DNA of 64,000 bases from Rickettsiella endosymbiont of Miltochrista miniata (lineage in GTDB: Bacteria; Pseudomonadota; Gammaproteobacteria; Diplorickettsiales; Diplorickettsiaceae), in NCBI RefSeq assembly GCF_964031245.1, contig NZ_OZ035017.1, forward strand, positions 62,001 to 126,000, written 5' to 3'. Each line of letters begins with the position of its first letter. Position 1 is the stretch's first letter. Shown in pieces: positions 37,104 through 46,836 of the stretch. Position numbers and translations under genes: made by a program. The notes below the pieces were generated by a model that saw only the letters and a program-made list of their open reading frames with translations, searched no databases and was not told the origin of the DNA.

Positions 37104-38291
37104 TTAAAAAACATCAACCACAATCGCATGCGCAATAATAATAGAGGAGGACAGGATCAGCAAACTTAATAAACCTTTTCCACCCATTACGCGATAAGGT
37201 GCATCGATTTGTTGATTATAACGTCCAGACCAAGCCATTAATGCGGGAAGAAAAGCCAATAAGGTGGCGCACCATATACCCGCATAATTCAATGCCAGCA
37301 TAAATGAGGCGGGGTAAAATAAAACAAGGATTAAAGGAGGTAAAAAGGTAAGTAAATATACGATAAATTTATTTTTTTCTGTTTGATTTAACGCCAAACC
37401 ATCAAGTAAGAAATCAGAGAGGCTAATCCCTACGCCTAAAAAGGAAGTTGCTAAACAAATAGATGTAAAAATCCAAGCAAATAAAGTAATACTATTTTTA
37501 TTTAATAAATGGCTTAATGTATTAGTTAAATGACTGGTAGATTGACTGGATTGGGCAATCGTCAAAAGTTTATTGATAGGGATAACTCCCATAATAGCTC
37601 CATTCCAGAAAATATAACAAATAAGAGGGATTAAGCTACCCAGTATAATGACTTGGCGTAATTGTTTAACATTACTATGGAAATAACTGCGTAAACTAGG
37701 AATAATGGCGGCAAAACCAAACGATGTAATGATAATAGTTAGACTGTTGGGTAAGTAATGTATATTACCCTGCGCTAGTTGCTTAGTTGATATAAAAGGA
37801 AATAGAAATAATATTAAGAGGCAAAAAATAAGTAATTTCCCCCCCATCAAAATTCGATTCATTAAATCTACCGAATGCATGCCTTTATAAACAATAGGTC
37901 CCAGGATAAATACGAATAAAATGGCTGTAACAAGTGCTGAAAAATGTAAATCTACTTTTTGCAAGATGCCTTGTAAAAAATCTGAACCTCCCGCGATATA
38001 CGCTGCTAGCAAAGCATAAAGCAATAACAAATAACATAACCAAGCAATAATCTCGCCCGGAATTCCCAAAGTCGCACGCGCCATGGAAATTAAATGGCTA
38101 TTAGGCGGGAACCAAAGGTTTACTTCTAAGATCAACAAACCACCGGCTAGCATAATCCCCCAACAAGCAATCAAAAAAAGCGATGAGTTTAAAAAACCTG
38201 CTTGAGCCGTTGCAAGAGGTAAAGCTAACATCCCGCCGCCTATAGCATTACCAGTAATTAATAAAATACCGCCAAATTGTTTTATATTCAT
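37104..38291 (-). CDS. aromatic amino acid permease (HAAAP/TyrP-like), copy 2
   Basis: This 395-residue inner-membrane protein with about 11 membrane segments belongs to the hydroxy/aromatic amino acid permease family. The N-terminal GGILLITGNAIGGGMLALPL matches TyrP/Mtr. Other blocks are SFGFAAIIPSLRSYF and FLGVGISLSDFLLDGL. It is clearly a paralog of the preceding gene, which ends 9 bp upstream. Substrates are probably Tyr or Trp, but could be narrower. Confidence 0.9.
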   Translation of the reverse strand: MNIKQFGGILLITGNAIGGGMLALPLATAQAGFLNSSLFLIACWGIMLAGGLLILEVNLWFPPNSHLISMARATLGIPGEIIAWLCYLLLLYALLAAYIAGGSDFLQGILQKVDLHFSALVTAILFVFILGPIVYKGMHSVDLMNRILMGGKLLIFCLLILFLFPFISTKQLAQGNIHYLPNSLTIIITSFGFAAIIPSLRSYFHSNVKQLRQVIILGSLIPLICYIFWNGAIMGVIPINKLLTIAQSSQSTSHLTNTLSHLLNKNSITLFAWIFTSICLATSFLGVGISLSDFLLDGLALNQTEKNKFIVYLLTFLPPLILVLFYPASFMLALNYAGIWCATLLAFLPALMAWSGRYNQQIDAPYRVMGGKGLLSLLILSSSIIIAHAIVVDVF

Positions 38292-38300
38292 AGGATTTTT

Positions 38301-39500
38301 TTAGTGAATAAGGCTTAAAATAATAATAAGTAATGCAACTATCATTAAGCTAAGTAATAAAGACTTTCCTCCTGCAACTTGATACCCTAAAGCACATTTT
38401 TTAATATATCTTCCACTCCAGGCCATCATGGCCGGAAGAAGTATTAATAAAATGGCACAAAGCACTCCTGCATAAGATAAAGCCATGATGAAAGCGTGGG
38501 GATAATGATTGGCAATGAATAAGGGAGGAAAAAAAGTAAGTACATAAAGAGCTAACTTTTTTGAACCTTTTTTTTCAATTTGCAATCCATCACTAAAAAA
38601 ATCAAATAAGCTTAAAGCCACCCCTAAAAAAGAAGTAGCGAAACATATGGATGTAAATATTTTTGCAAAAAAATTAATTAATCTATTATCAAGTAAATGA
38701 TTCAAGGCGGACATTAAATCGCTGGTGGAATGTCCTGAATGATACATGAATATTAAACCCGAATTTCCATGTGCGGGTATGGCACCCATAATAGTTAATT
38801 CCCACAACATATAGCAGAATAAGGGAATTAAGCTGCCAATTAGGATGGCTCTACGTAGTATAATCAAATCATTGCTAAAGTAACTACGTAAGCTTGGGAC
38901 TATTACCGCGAAACCAAATGAAGTCATGATAACCGTCGTACTACCTAAAACAACACTAAGCTGATAAGCATTTCCCAAACTGAATAAGTAATGAATAGAA
39001 ATAAAAGGAAAAATAAAAATCACCAATAAAATAAAGGTTAATAGTTTGCTAAGCATTAATCCCCTGTTAACATAATCAACTGAGCCTAACCCTTTATAAA
39101 CGATTAAACTTAATAATCCTGCAAATAATACCGCGGAAATTTTTGTGGATAAGTGCAAGTGAAAGGTTAGTAGAAGATGTTGTAAAAAATCACTACCGCC
39201 CGCAATATAAGCGGCTAATAAAGCATATAAGAGTAAAAGATAGCTGAGCCACGCGATGATCTGGCCAAATCTACCTAGAGTTGTTTTAGCCATGCTAATT
39301 AAATTACTGTTTATGCTATGCCAAAGATTAACTTCTAATATAAGTAACGCAGCAGCGGTCATTATAGCCCAGCACAGTATTAAAAAAATTAGCGCATAGA
39401 CAAAGCCTAATTGTGCAGTAGCAATAGGCAGGGCTAACATGCCTCCCCCAATGCTGGTGCCAATGATAAGTAATATGCCGCCGATAAGTTTATTATGCAT
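38301..39500 (-). CDS. aromatic amino acid permease (HAAAP/TyrP-like), copy 1
   Basis: This 399-residue paralog of the next gene shares its layout: GGILLIIGTSIGGGMLALPI at the N-terminus, YIAGGSDFLQ, SFGFAVIVPSLRSYFSN and FLGVALSLFDFFSDGL. The two differ over much of the sequence, so the duplication is not recent. It starts 8 bp after the acyltransferase stop. Import of host aromatic amino acids is likely in an intracellular lifestyle. Confidence 0.9.
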   Translation of the reverse strand: MHNKLIGGILLIIGTSIGGGMLALPIATAQLGFVYALIFLILCWAIMTAAALLILEVNLWHSINSNLISMAKTTLGRFGQIIAWLSYLLLLYALLAAYIAGGSDFLQHLLLTFHLHLSTKISAVLFAGLLSLIVYKGLGSVDYVNRGLMLSKLLTFILLVIFIFPFISIHYLFSLGNAYQLSVVLGSTTVIMTSFGFAVIVPSLRSYFSNDLIILRRAILIGSLIPLFCYMLWELTIMGAIPAHGNSGLIFMYHSGHSTSDLMSALNHLLDNRLINFFAKIFTSICFATSFLGVALSLFDFFSDGLQIEKKGSKKLALYVLTFFPPLFIANHYPHAFIMALSYAGVLCAILLILLPAMMAWSGRYIKKCALGYQVAGGKSLLLSLMIVALLIIILSLIH

Positions 39501-39508
39501 GATTCTTT

Positions 39509-40417
39509 TTAATAGAGATAAAGGTCCCCATGAGGACGTGTCTTAAAACGTCGATGTATCCAAAGATATTGGTCTGGGTGAGCGCGAACAGCTTGCTCTA
39601 ACAATTGATTAAAACGTAGTGTATCTTGGTAATCATCACCCTGGGCAAAATTTTCTAAAATAGGTCCGATAGTAATTTGATAACCTTTTCCTCTAGCAAG
39701 GCGATGATAAAATAAGGTAACAACTTGTGCTCCTGTTCGACTGGCATAGCGACTAGGTGTTGAGATGGTAGCAGTAGGAATGCCAAAAAATGGAGGAAAA
39801 ATGCTGTGTGTAGGACCATAATCTTGATCGGCTGCATACCAAATAGCTTTGTTTTGTTTCAAAGTTTTAATAATTTGGCGAATAGCGTGTCGATGTATAG
39901 GTTGCATCCATTTAAAATGACGATGTTGTTTTAATAACTTATCGATGACTTGGTTTTTTTGTTCCCGGTAAACAACATGCATTGGAAAAATGCTAGAAAA
40001 CAGACGACCACAGATATCCAACGATGTAAAATGACCACTTAAAATAAGTACACCTTTTTTTCTGGTTATGGCTTCTTGCAAGTGTTCTAACCCTTTTACA
40101 TGAACGAGCGAATCTAGTCTATGATCCGGCATCCACCAGGCCATAGCCGATTCGATGAGTCCCATTCCTAAAGATTGAAATTGTTTTCTAACTAAGCTTT
40201 TTCGCTGTTTATTGGATAATTCGGGAAAGCAAAGTTTCAGATTAATTTCCGCGATTCGTCGAAATCTTTTCAATAAATAATAGGAAATGCGCCCCAAATT
40301 TTTACCCAATTGTAGCTGTAATTGATAAGGAAGCTTTGTAGTGAGATATAAAATTCCTAATCCTAACCAAGTAGGCCAATAACGAGGATGTATCAGTTCA
40401 AAAAATTTATTTTGCAT
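39509..40417 (-). CDS. lpxL: lipid A lauroyl/acyl acyltransferase (LpxL/HtrB-like)
   Basis: This 302-residue membrane-bound enzyme adds a secondary acyl chain to lipid A. It has the HX4D catalytic motif as HFTSLD in ILSGHFTSLDICGR, an N-terminal anchor segment and the family blocks RRIAEINLKLCFPELS and WYAADQDYG. LpxL and LpxM cannot be told apart safely. Its start overlaps the ferredoxin gene by 11 bp. Confidence 0.87.
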   Translation of the reverse strand: MQNKFFELIHPRYWPTWLGLGILYLTTKLPYQLQLQLGKNLGRISYYLLKRFRRIAEINLKLCFPELSNKQRKSLVRKQFQSLGMGLIESAMAWWMPDHRLDSLVHVKGLEHLQEAITRKKGVLILSGHFTSLDICGRLFSSIFPMHVVYREQKNQVIDKLLKQHRHFKWMQPIHRHAIRQIIKTLKQNKAIWYAADQDYGPTHSIFPPFFGIPTATISTPSRYASRTGAQVVTLFYHRLARGKGYQITIGPILENFAQGDDYQDTLRFNQLLEQAVRAHPDQYLWIHRRFKTRPHGDLYLY

Positions 40418-40727
40418 TAGGTAATAATAATCGATGTACTATTTGTTTTTTAATTAAATGTTGTTCAATAATTTCGTCAATATCATGTTGTGTTTCATAG
40501 TGATACCAAGTGTCTTCGGGATAAATCACCAATAATGGTCCCAAGCTACACCTTCCTAGGCACCCGGAATGGCTTACCCGAATTCTTTGCTGTTGGTTTT
40601 CCATCAGGAGTTTTATTTTCGTTTTTAAATAATCGAATAAGGGGTTGGCGCCGCGTTTAGCGCAACAATCCTTATTATTTTCCCGTAGATTAGTGCATAA
40701 AAAGATATGTTGTTGATAATAGGACAT
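40407..40727 (-). CDS. thioredoxin-like [2Fe-2S] ferredoxin
   Basis: This 106-residue protein resembles the 2Fe-2S ferredoxins of the thioredoxin fold (COG3411/NuoE-like). Cys ligands lie in FLCTNLRENNKDCC and SGCLGRCSLGP. Family members start with HxFxCxNxR, and here FLCTNLR fits. The redox partner is unknown. It is the first gene of a group with lpxL and the HAAAP permeases, with no clear functional link. Confidence 0.85.
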   Translation of the reverse strand: MSYYQQHIFLCTNLRENNKDCCAKRGANPLFDYLKTKIKLLMENQQQRIRVSHSGCLGRCSLGPLLVIYPEDTWYHYETQHDIDEIIEQHLIKKQIVHRLLLPNAK

Positions 40728-40810
40728 AATTTTGTTTTATAGCAAAATAAGAAAGTTTTTACTTTACCAGAAATAAATAAGTATCTCTATTGAGCTGCGA
40801 GTTTATAGCC

Positions 40811-40832
40811 CTTGAAGAATCTGGATTTCAAG
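40811..40832. promoter_or_regulatory. CTTGAA inverted repeat upstream of hsp20
   Basis: CTTGAA (40811-40816) and TTCAAG (40827-40832) are perfect inverted hexamers about 80 bp before hsp20. CTTGAA also resembles a sigma-32 -35 box, but no matching CCCCAT-type -10 is visible. Confidence 0.3.
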
Positions 40833-40914
40833 CTAAAAGCTGAGTAAATCATTTAAATGATCAACTGTGTCTTTTTGAGTTAAACTAATGACTTAAACAA
40901 GGAGGAAATAGTTT

Positions 40915-41379
40915 ATGTCAAATATCATACGATACAGAACCCCCTCTTTATTACACCAATTACACCGCCTATCGCAAGAGTGGGATCAACTGTTTGATCC
41001 TGGTCACCAACTCGTTGAAGACACCTCGATGGTCGAAACTAGCCATTGGGCGCCTGCAGTAGATATCAAAGAAGAGTCTACTCGTTTTGTACTCTTGGCA
41101 GATATTCCTGGCGTTGATCCAAAAGAGATTGAAATTTCTATGGAAAATGGGATATTGACGATTAAAGGTGATAGAGCAGAGACTCGTACCGAAGAAAGCG
41201 AAGGATACACACGAATTGAGCGATTAAAAGGAAGTTTCTACCGTCGCTTTGCTTTGCCGGATACAGCAGACGCCGATAAGATAACAGCAGAAGGAAAGAA
41301 TGGTGTACTTAGAATCATCATTCCCAAAAGGGACAAAGCGGCGGCCAAAAAAATAAGGGTTGAAGATAAAAAAGATTAA
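40915..41379 (+). CDS. small heat shock protein Hsp20/alpha-crystallin
   Basis: This 154-residue holdase chaperone has an alpha-crystallin domain from about 45 to 145, with WAPAVDIKEE, LADIPGVDPKEIEISMENGI, a GSFYRRFALP strand and the conserved A-x-x-x-NGVLRIIIPK. The charged C-terminal tail has the basic KKIRV. A very strong AAGGAGG ribosome-binding site precedes the ATG. Confidence 0.93.
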   Translation: MSNIIRYRTPSLLHQLHRLSQEWDQLFDPGHQLVEDTSMVETSHWAPAVDIKEESTRFVLLADIPGVDPKEIEISMENGILTIKGDRAETRTEESEGYTRIERLKGSFYRRFALPDTADADKITAEGKNGVLRIIIPKRDKAAAKKIRVEDKKD

Positions 41380-41792
41380 TTTTTTAATCCACAACTATTA
41401 ATTGGGTTAAGAATTCGTGTATAAGCTTATAATCTTTTAGGGGAGTGTACTTAGTGTTCTAGTGCATGCTATACGTAATGACTTATGAGCTTGTGACAGG
41501 TCTAGCGTCTAAAAGGTAAGTGATAGGCACAGAGTCGACACTCACGAATGTTTTTGATTAGAGGTAAAAGTTTATTCATAGCAGGAAGGAGGTTCTATAC
41601 TCACAGCAATGGGATTTTTGACAAGGCGTCGCGAGAATGAAGCAATCGCAGTGTATTCAAGATACATGAGGATTGCGGGTTGAGCGGCAACATAGACAAA
41701 AATTCAAGTGCGAAGAGTATACTTGCCAAATGGGTATTATACCCACTAAAGTAAGCGCTAAAATAGGCTGCTTTATTTAATAGGTAGGATCT
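41380..41792. other. 413-bp intergenic region with one palindromic element
   Basis: Downstream of hsp20 there is no recognisable gene. The first 215 bases hold an isolated TATAAT-like hexamer near 41430 and no clear terminator. The element copy at 41598-41719 fills the second half. Confidence 0.5.
41598..41719 (-). mobile_element. 120-bp palindromic MITE-like element, full copy 4
   Basis: Reverse orientation: TACTCACAGCAATGGG at the left and CAAGTGCGAAGAGTA at the right, flanked by TA on both sides. The core has GCGTCGCGAG in place of the usual GCGCCGCGAG. Confidence 0.87.
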
Positions 41793-42089
41793 ATGGAGTA
41801 TAAAGAAACAGAGGCTTTATTAGAAGAAGATGATGGCGATGGAAGTAGTGATACCGAATTACCACCTGACATCTTAGACATTGAAGATGAAGAATTAGAT
41901 ACATGGCCTGAAGAATTGGCCTTAGATGCATTGAATAAGAAAACAAAAGTCTCGCCCGTCCGATTTTCACTTGAAAAGCGCCGAGCTATTGAAGATTATT
42001 TAGAGCAACGACGATTACGCGAGGAATTCGACTATGAGTTTGAAAATGAGCTCATATCAGAAATTTCAGATGCAACAAAAAGTGAGTAG
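41793..42089 (+). CDS. small acidic protein, unknown function
   Basis: This 98-residue protein has an acidic first half ([14 protein letters not shown]) and a basic helix near the end with the pattern [22 protein letters not shown]. That helix resembles small gammaproteobacterial proteins of the PA3496 type; this is recalled, not tested. There is no signal peptide. A TAGGAT ribosome-binding site precedes the ATG. It stops 2 bp before accA, so the two are cotranscribed. Confidence 0.65.
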   Translation: MEYKETEALLEEDDGDGSSDTELPPDILDIEDEELDTWPEELALDALNKKTKVSPVRFSLEKRRAIEDYLEQRRLREEFDYEFENELISEISDATKSE

Positions 42090-42091
42090 CT

Positions 42092-43039
42092 ATGCACTTT
42101 AAGTTTTTGGATTTTGAACAGCCTATTGCAGAGCTTGGGGCAAAAATAGAAGAGCTACGTAAGCTAGGCAATGATGCTGACCTTAATGTAAACGAAGAGA
42201 TTAAACGCTTAGAGCAAAAGAAAATAGAATTAACCGAATCTATTTTTCAATCATTAAATGCTTGGCAAATAGTACAATTGGCCCGTCATCCACAAAGACC
42301 CTATTTTTCGGATTACATTAGTAGAATTTTTTCTGATTTTGATGAGCTACATGGGGATAGAGAGTTTTCAGATGATCCTTCCATTATCGGCGGTATTGCT
42401 AATTTAGCGGATCAGCCAGTGGTTATTATTGGGCAACAGAAGGGCCGTACCACTAATGAAAAAGTCCAACATAATTTTGGAATGCCCAAGCCAGAAGGTT
42501 ATCGTAAAGCTATCCGGCTAATGGAATTGGCCGAACGGTTTAAATTGCCCATTTTGACTTTTATTGATACACCTGGTGCTTATCCTGGTATTGATGCAGA
42601 AGAACGCAACCAAAGTGGTGCGATTGCTCAAAATTTACAAGTAATGTCTCAGCTGAAGACGCCTATTATTTCTACGATAATTGGAGAAGGTGGCTCAGGT
42701 GGGGCTTTAGCTATAGGTGTAGCTGATCGAATTTTGATGTTGCAATATAGTATTTATTCAGTTATTTCACCTGAGGGGTGTGCTACTATTCTCTGGAAAA
42801 GTGCTGAAAAAGCCCCTGAAGCAGCCGAAGCGATGGCTATGAATGCTGGTAGTTTATATAAACTCAAGCTGATAGATGTAGTGATTCCAGAGCCTTTAGG
42901 TGGTGCGCATACTGATTTTGATGAAATGGCTAATCAACTAAAGGTTGAACTTATTAAACAGTTAGCGCAGATCCAATATTTTTCTATGGAAAAATTACTT
43001 GAATTGCGTTACAGCAAGATTTTAGCTATGGGTACTTAA
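42092..43039 (+). CDS. accA: acetyl-CoA carboxylase carboxyltransferase subunit alpha
   Basis: AccA with AccD transfers CO2 from biotin to acetyl-CoA, giving malonyl-CoA for fatty acid synthesis. The 315-residue protein has the N-terminal [15 protein letters not shown] helix, [28 protein letters not shown] and [15 protein letters not shown]. Length is normal. tilS follows after 42 bp, a common gammaproteobacterial order. Confidence 0.96.
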   Translation: MHFKFLDFEQPIAELGAKIEELRKLGNDADLNVNEEIKRLEQKKIELTESIFQSLNAWQIVQLARHPQRPYFSDYISRIFSDFDELHGDREFSDDPSIIGGIANLADQPVVIIGQQKGRTTNEKVQHNFGMPKPEGYRKAIRLMELAERFKLPILTFIDTPGAYPGIDAEERNQSGAIAQNLQVMSQLKTPIISTIIGEGGSGGALAIGVADRILMLQYSIYSVISPEGCATILWKSAEKAPEAAEAMAMNAGSLYKLKLIDVVIPEPLGGAHTDFDEMANQLKVELIKQLAQIQYFSMEKLLELRYSKILAMGT

Positions 43040-43081
43040 TTTCTAGATCATCCTAGCTCTCAGTTTTTGTATTGTTAGCTT

Positions 43082-44407
43082 ATGTTTACACACGAAAAAC
43101 TCCAGTTTTTATTAAAACAATACCCTACATCTGCTGGATTTTGGGTAGCCTATAGCGGTGGCTTGGATTCGCAAGTTCTACTCTATGCGTTAAGTCGTGT
43201 AGTACCTGTAAAACGTTTGCGAGTTATCCATGTCAATCATGGCTGGCATGCTGACTCAATAAAATGGGCCAATATTTGTCAACAGACTTGTGAAAAACTA
43301 GGCATTTATTGCGAAGTTGTCCCAGTAGATGCCCATCCTAAATCTGGTGAGAGCCCAGAGGCATACGCCCGATCAGCGCGTTATGGCGCGATGGCCAAAA
43401 GAATATCCGCCGGGGATTTTTTATTAACGGCTCATCACCGGAATGACCAAGCTGAAACTTTGTTGTTACAGTTATTACGTGGAGCAGGTCTTAAAGGCTT
43501 AGCAAGCATGCCCTTTTGTCAGGTATTTTCAAAAGCGTATCTAATACGACCTTTGCTAGATTTTACGCGCACAGAGCTTTATGAATATGCTCAAGCGCAT
43601 GAACTAACGTGGGTAGAAGATGATAGCAATAAGGATTTACGTTTTAATCGTAATTTTATTCGCCATCAGATACTGCCACTTATTCAGCAACGTTGGCCTC
43701 AAGCAGATAAAACCATCGCAAGAGCTGCTATAAATTTAGCAGAAGCACATTCCCTGCTTGATGAGATAGCCCACCAGGATTTGAATATCGTTCGGGGTTC
43801 CGTAGCTAATATATTGATTATATCTAGCTTGCTGAAGTTAAGTACTAAGCGTCGAAATAATGTATTACGCTATTGGTTAAAGCAGTTACATTTTTCTTTA
43901 CCTAGTCAAAAGCAACTACAACAAATTGATATTTTGTTAAAAAGTAGAATGGATGCATCTCCCCGAGTTAACTGGGGAGATATTCAGTTACGTCGTTATC
44001 GTGATTGTGTATATGCGCTTAATTTAGTAGAAAATGAAAAACTTTTTAAAATTGGATTTACTGCATGGAAGTTGGGTCAGACAGTTACATTACCAACATT
44101 AGACCAACTGACGTCAAAGCAGGTTTTAGGCGCAGGGCTATTATTGAAGGAAAGGCAAGTCGATGTGACCTTTCGTCAAGGTGGAGAACGATTTTATGCG
44201 AGCAATCGTCAAGGTTCCCATCCACTAAAAAAATTATTTCAAGAATGGGGCGTCCCTCCATGGCAGCGCAATAAGCTACCTTTAATTTACTATCAAAAGG
44301 AGTTAATTGCCGTAGTTGGATATGATATAGATCCTCGTTTTGCAGCAAAGCAAAATGAGTTGGGTTTCGTTATTGAATGGATTCCGAAATTTTCCAATTC
44401 AGAATAG
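43082..44407 (+). CDS. tilS: tRNA(Ile)-lysidine synthase
   Basis: TilS converts the wobble C34 of the AUA-reading tRNA-Ile to lysidine. The 441-residue protein has the PP-loop YSGGLDSQVLL, the HVNHGWHADS motif, AHHRNDQAETLLLQLLRGAG and the C-terminal substrate-binding domains (HPLKKLFQEWGVPPWQRNKL). Its stop codon TAG overlaps the end of an IS-like mini-element, so the last codons may have been reshaped by insertion. Confidence 0.95.
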   Translation: MFTHEKLQFLLKQYPTSAGFWVAYSGGLDSQVLLYALSRVVPVKRLRVIHVNHGWHADSIKWANICQQTCEKLGIYCEVVPVDAHPKSGESPEAYARSARYGAMAKRISAGDFLLTAHHRNDQAETLLLQLLRGAGLKGLASMPFCQVFSKAYLIRPLLDFTRTELYEYAQAHELTWVEDDSNKDLRFNRNFIRHQILPLIQQRWPQADKTIARAAINLAEAHSLLDEIAHQDLNIVRGSVANILIISSLLKLSTKRRNNVLRYWLKQLHFSLPSQKQLQQIDILLKSRMDASPRVNWGDIQLRRYRDCVYALNLVENEKLFKIGFTAWKLGQTVTLPTLDQLTSKQVLGAGLLLKERQVDVTFRQGGERFYASNRQGSHPLKKLFQEWGVPPWQRNKLPLIYYQKELIAVVGYDIDPRFAAKQNELGFVIEWIPKFSNSE

Positions 44408-44522
44408 ACCACTTGCAAAACCTGCGTGCTAGACTCGATTTCATCGTTAAACACTAGTCTACGGTCCTCGACTATCGTTCGCCTCGAACTCAAGCCCATC
44501 ACTGGGTTATGCAAAAGGTCTA
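44405..44522. mobile_element. 118-bp IS-derived mini-element with AGACC...GGTCT ends
   Basis: The left end TAGACCACTTGCAAAACC and the right end GGGTTATGCAAAAGGTCTA are imperfect inverted repeats of about 19 bp. They resemble IS5-group ends (AGACCTTTGCA type). The interior has no transposase and holds a second inverted pair (TAGACT/AGTCTA). The left end includes the tilS stop codon. Confidence 0.7.
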
Positions 44523-44562
44523 ATGATCAACGAATTGCTAACGATATCAAACAAATAATCCA

Positions 44563-44682
44563 TACTCTTCGCAATTAAATTTTTGACTGTGTTGCCACTC
44601 AATTCGCAATCCTCATGTATGATAATACACTCCGGTAGCTCATTTTCGTGGCGCCTTATCAAAAACTCAATTGCTGTGAGTA
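44563..44682 (+). mobile_element. 120-bp palindromic MITE-like element, full copy 5
   Basis: Ends TACTCTTCGCAATTAAAT and CAATTGCTGTGAGTA. The central stem is weaker (ATGTATGATAATACAC) and the core reads CGTGGCGCC, so this copy is somewhat decayed. It lies 40 bp after the IS-like mini-element. Confidence 0.85.
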
Positions 44683-44729
44683 TCTCACTAATCAATTAAT
44701 TAGTGAGATCAATTTGAATTAAAAGGGTT

Positions 44730-46082
44730 TTATTTAATTACCACAAATCTAATGCCACCACGTGATAATACGTTAACTAAAAGTTCTTGTTTACTTTGTT
44801 TAGCGATAGCTTGTAGTTGAGCAACATTAGTTACCGCTATTTGATTAGCAGATGTTATGACATCTCCAGGGCGGATACCCGCATGCCAGGCCATGCTGTC
44901 TTCATCTGTATCGACGACTTCGACGCCAATCAAATGGCCTTGGCCTGTAATAGTTTGATTGAAGTCACGTAATACTAATCCATAGAGAAACGGATTATCA
45001 CGTTCAGCTACTTTTTTATAATCTTTAGGATCAGTCAGGTTTATTACGGTATTGATCGTTTTCCCTTTGCGCAATAACCTAATTGTAATTTTATCGCCGA
45101 CTCTTAACATGCCGACGATATTTTTTACCTGTCCGCCATTATGGATGGGTGTGCCATTAATCGATTGGATAATATCGCCGGTTTGAATGCCTGCAGTTTC
45201 GGCTGGCGAGTAGTTAGGTACTTGAGAGACTAATGCTCCGTTGGTATCAGGGGGGATATGCAGAGCGGTCGCTAATGCAGGTGTTAGGTCTTGTACTAGC
45301 ACGCCCATTAAGCCGCGTTTTACCGAACCATGTTCTGCTAACTGTTTCATCACGCCGTTCGCCATATTGATGGGTATAGCAAAACCAATACCTATATTTC
45401 CTGCATTCGTGCCTGGAGCTAATATGGCTGTATTGATGCCCATTAATTGGCCTTGTAAATTAATTAACGCACCACCGGAATTACCTGGGTTAATAGGGGC
45501 ATCAGTCTGAATAAAATTCTCATATCCCTCTATTCCCAATCCTGTGCGTTGTAATGCACTGACTATACCTGAAGTGACTGTTTGATTCAGACCGAAAGGA
45601 TTGCCGATAGCGGCAACAAAATCGCCTACCTTTAAATTATCTGAATTACCCAGAGGAATAGCGGTTAAATGATCGGGGGTGATGGTAAGTAAGGCGATAT
45701 CAGAAGCGGGATCTGAACCTTTCAGCGTCGCTTTGAAAACGCGTCCATCACTTAAGGTAACGGTGATGGTTTTAGCTTCGTGAATAACATGCGCGTTAGT
45801 TAAAATATACCCAGTTTTAGCGTCTACAATGACACCTGAACCCATACTTTCAAAATGACGCGGATAAGGGCGTCCTGGGACAGGGGGAGGTAATTGATTA
45901 AGCGGAATATCACCTTGAACAGAAACATTCACTACGGCTGGCAGTATGGGTTGTAGCATCGAAGAGATGCTATCTTTGTTCATTTGGTGGGCTAGACTAA
46001 AGGGCCAGCCTGCATAACTTAACGGACAAAAGCCGATTATAAGTAAGGAGCTGAGTAATAATTGGTATAATATTTTCTTCAT
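44730..46082 (-). CDS. DegP/DegQ-type periplasmic serine protease
   Basis: This 450-residue HtrA protease/chaperone has a signal peptide (cleavage near SYAG). The trypsin-like triad is His in NAHVIHEAK, Asp in DPASDIALL and Ser in NPGNSGGAL. Two PDZ domains follow, at about 265-355 and 375-450. It degrades or refolds damaged envelope proteins. It is divergent from coq7 and stands alone. Confidence 0.93.
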   Translation of the reverse strand: MKKILYQLLLSSLLIIGFCPLSYAGWPFSLAHQMNKDSISSMLQPILPAVVNVSVQGDIPLNQLPPPVPGRPYPRHFESMGSGVIVDAKTGYILTNAHVIHEAKTITVTLSDGRVFKATLKGSDPASDIALLTITPDHLTAIPLGNSDNLKVGDFVAAIGNPFGLNQTVTSGIVSALQRTGLGIEGYENFIQTDAPINPGNSGGALINLQGQLMGINTAILAPGTNAGNIGIGFAIPINMANGVMKQLAEHGSVKRGLMGVLVQDLTPALATALHIPPDTNGALVSQVPNYSPAETAGIQTGDIIQSINGTPIHNGGQVKNIVGMLRVGDKITIRLLRKGKTINTVINLTDPKDYKKVAERDNPFLYGLVLRDFNQTITGQGHLIGVEVVDTDEDSMAWHAGIRPGDVITSANQIAVTNVAQLQAIAKQSKQELLVNVLSRGGIRFVVIK

Positions 46083-46175
46083 AGATTTGCGATATCAAAT
46101 TAATAGCCGCTAAGCTTAGCGTATTTTTTGGTTTTGTTGCAATTATTGAGTATTATACACGCTAAAGGTTATTTA

Positions 46176-46817
46176 ATGCGCTATTATTCTTCTTGGGACC
46201 AGTTAATTTTGCACTTCGACGAAGCTTTATCGTCCATGCAGTCGCTTTCTGCTTCTGCTCGGCCTAATCCGGCTGCAAATTTAACAAATCAAGCTAGCGT
46301 TTTAAGTAAAAAGGACCGCCAACTTTCAGGCAGTTTGATGCGAATAAATCATGTCGGCGAAGTTTGTGCTCAAGCGCTCTATACTGGCCAAGCGCTTACT
46401 GCCCGTTCCAAGGAAATTAAACAAAAATTAAAAAAAGCCGCTGCAGAAGAGACCGACCATCTCAATTGGTGCCAACAGCGTATTCATGAGCTAGATACCC
46501 ATGCTAGTTATTTAAATCCCTTCTGGTATGCAAGTGCCTTGTTAATAGGTTTGACCGCCGGTTTATGGGGCGATAAGGTGAGCTTGGGCTTTTTAGCTGA
46601 AACTGAACATCAAGTAGAAAGGCATTTGCATAAGCATTTAGAGAGATTGCCTTTACAAGATAGAAAAAGTCGCGCTATTGTGGAACAAATGCGTAAGGAG
46701 GAAATGGAACATGCTCTCACAGCTGAAGATGCCGGAGCTGTTCCATTGCCAGTGGTAATTCAATGGAGTATGCAAGGCTTGGCTAAATTTATGTCTTTAG
46801 TCGCTTATCGAATTTGA
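46176..46817 (+). CDS. coq7: 2-nonaprenyl-3-methyl-6-methoxy-1,4-benzoquinol hydroxylase
   Basis: Coq7 is a carboxylate-bridged di-iron hydroxylase of ubiquinone synthesis. The 213-residue form has the iron ligands in NHVGEVCAQ, EETDHLNWC, ETEHQVERH and EEMEHAL. ATG 46176 (MRYYSSWDQL) follows an AAAGG ribosome-binding site and gives the family length. A start at 46128 would add 16 unlikely residues. Confidence 0.93.
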   Translation: MRYYSSWDQLILHFDEALSSMQSLSASARPNPAANLTNQASVLSKKDRQLSGSLMRINHVGEVCAQALYTGQALTARSKEIKQKLKKAAAEETDHLNWCQQRIHELDTHASYLNPFWYASALLIGLTAGLWGDKVSLGFLAETEHQVERHLHKHLERLPLQDRKSRAIVEQMRKEEMEHALTAEDAGAVPLPVVIQWSMQGLAKFMSLVAYRI

Positions 46818-46836
46818 TGTTAATATCGGGTAAAAG

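Noticed and set aside
40811-40832. sigma-32 promoter for hsp20
   Set aside because: CTTGAA is present, but no CCCCAT-like -10 lies 13-15 bp downstream.
44507-44695. 62-codon open frame with a IIHEDCELSGN stretch
   Set aside because: It is the translation of a palindromic repeat copy plus the flank, not a conserved gene.
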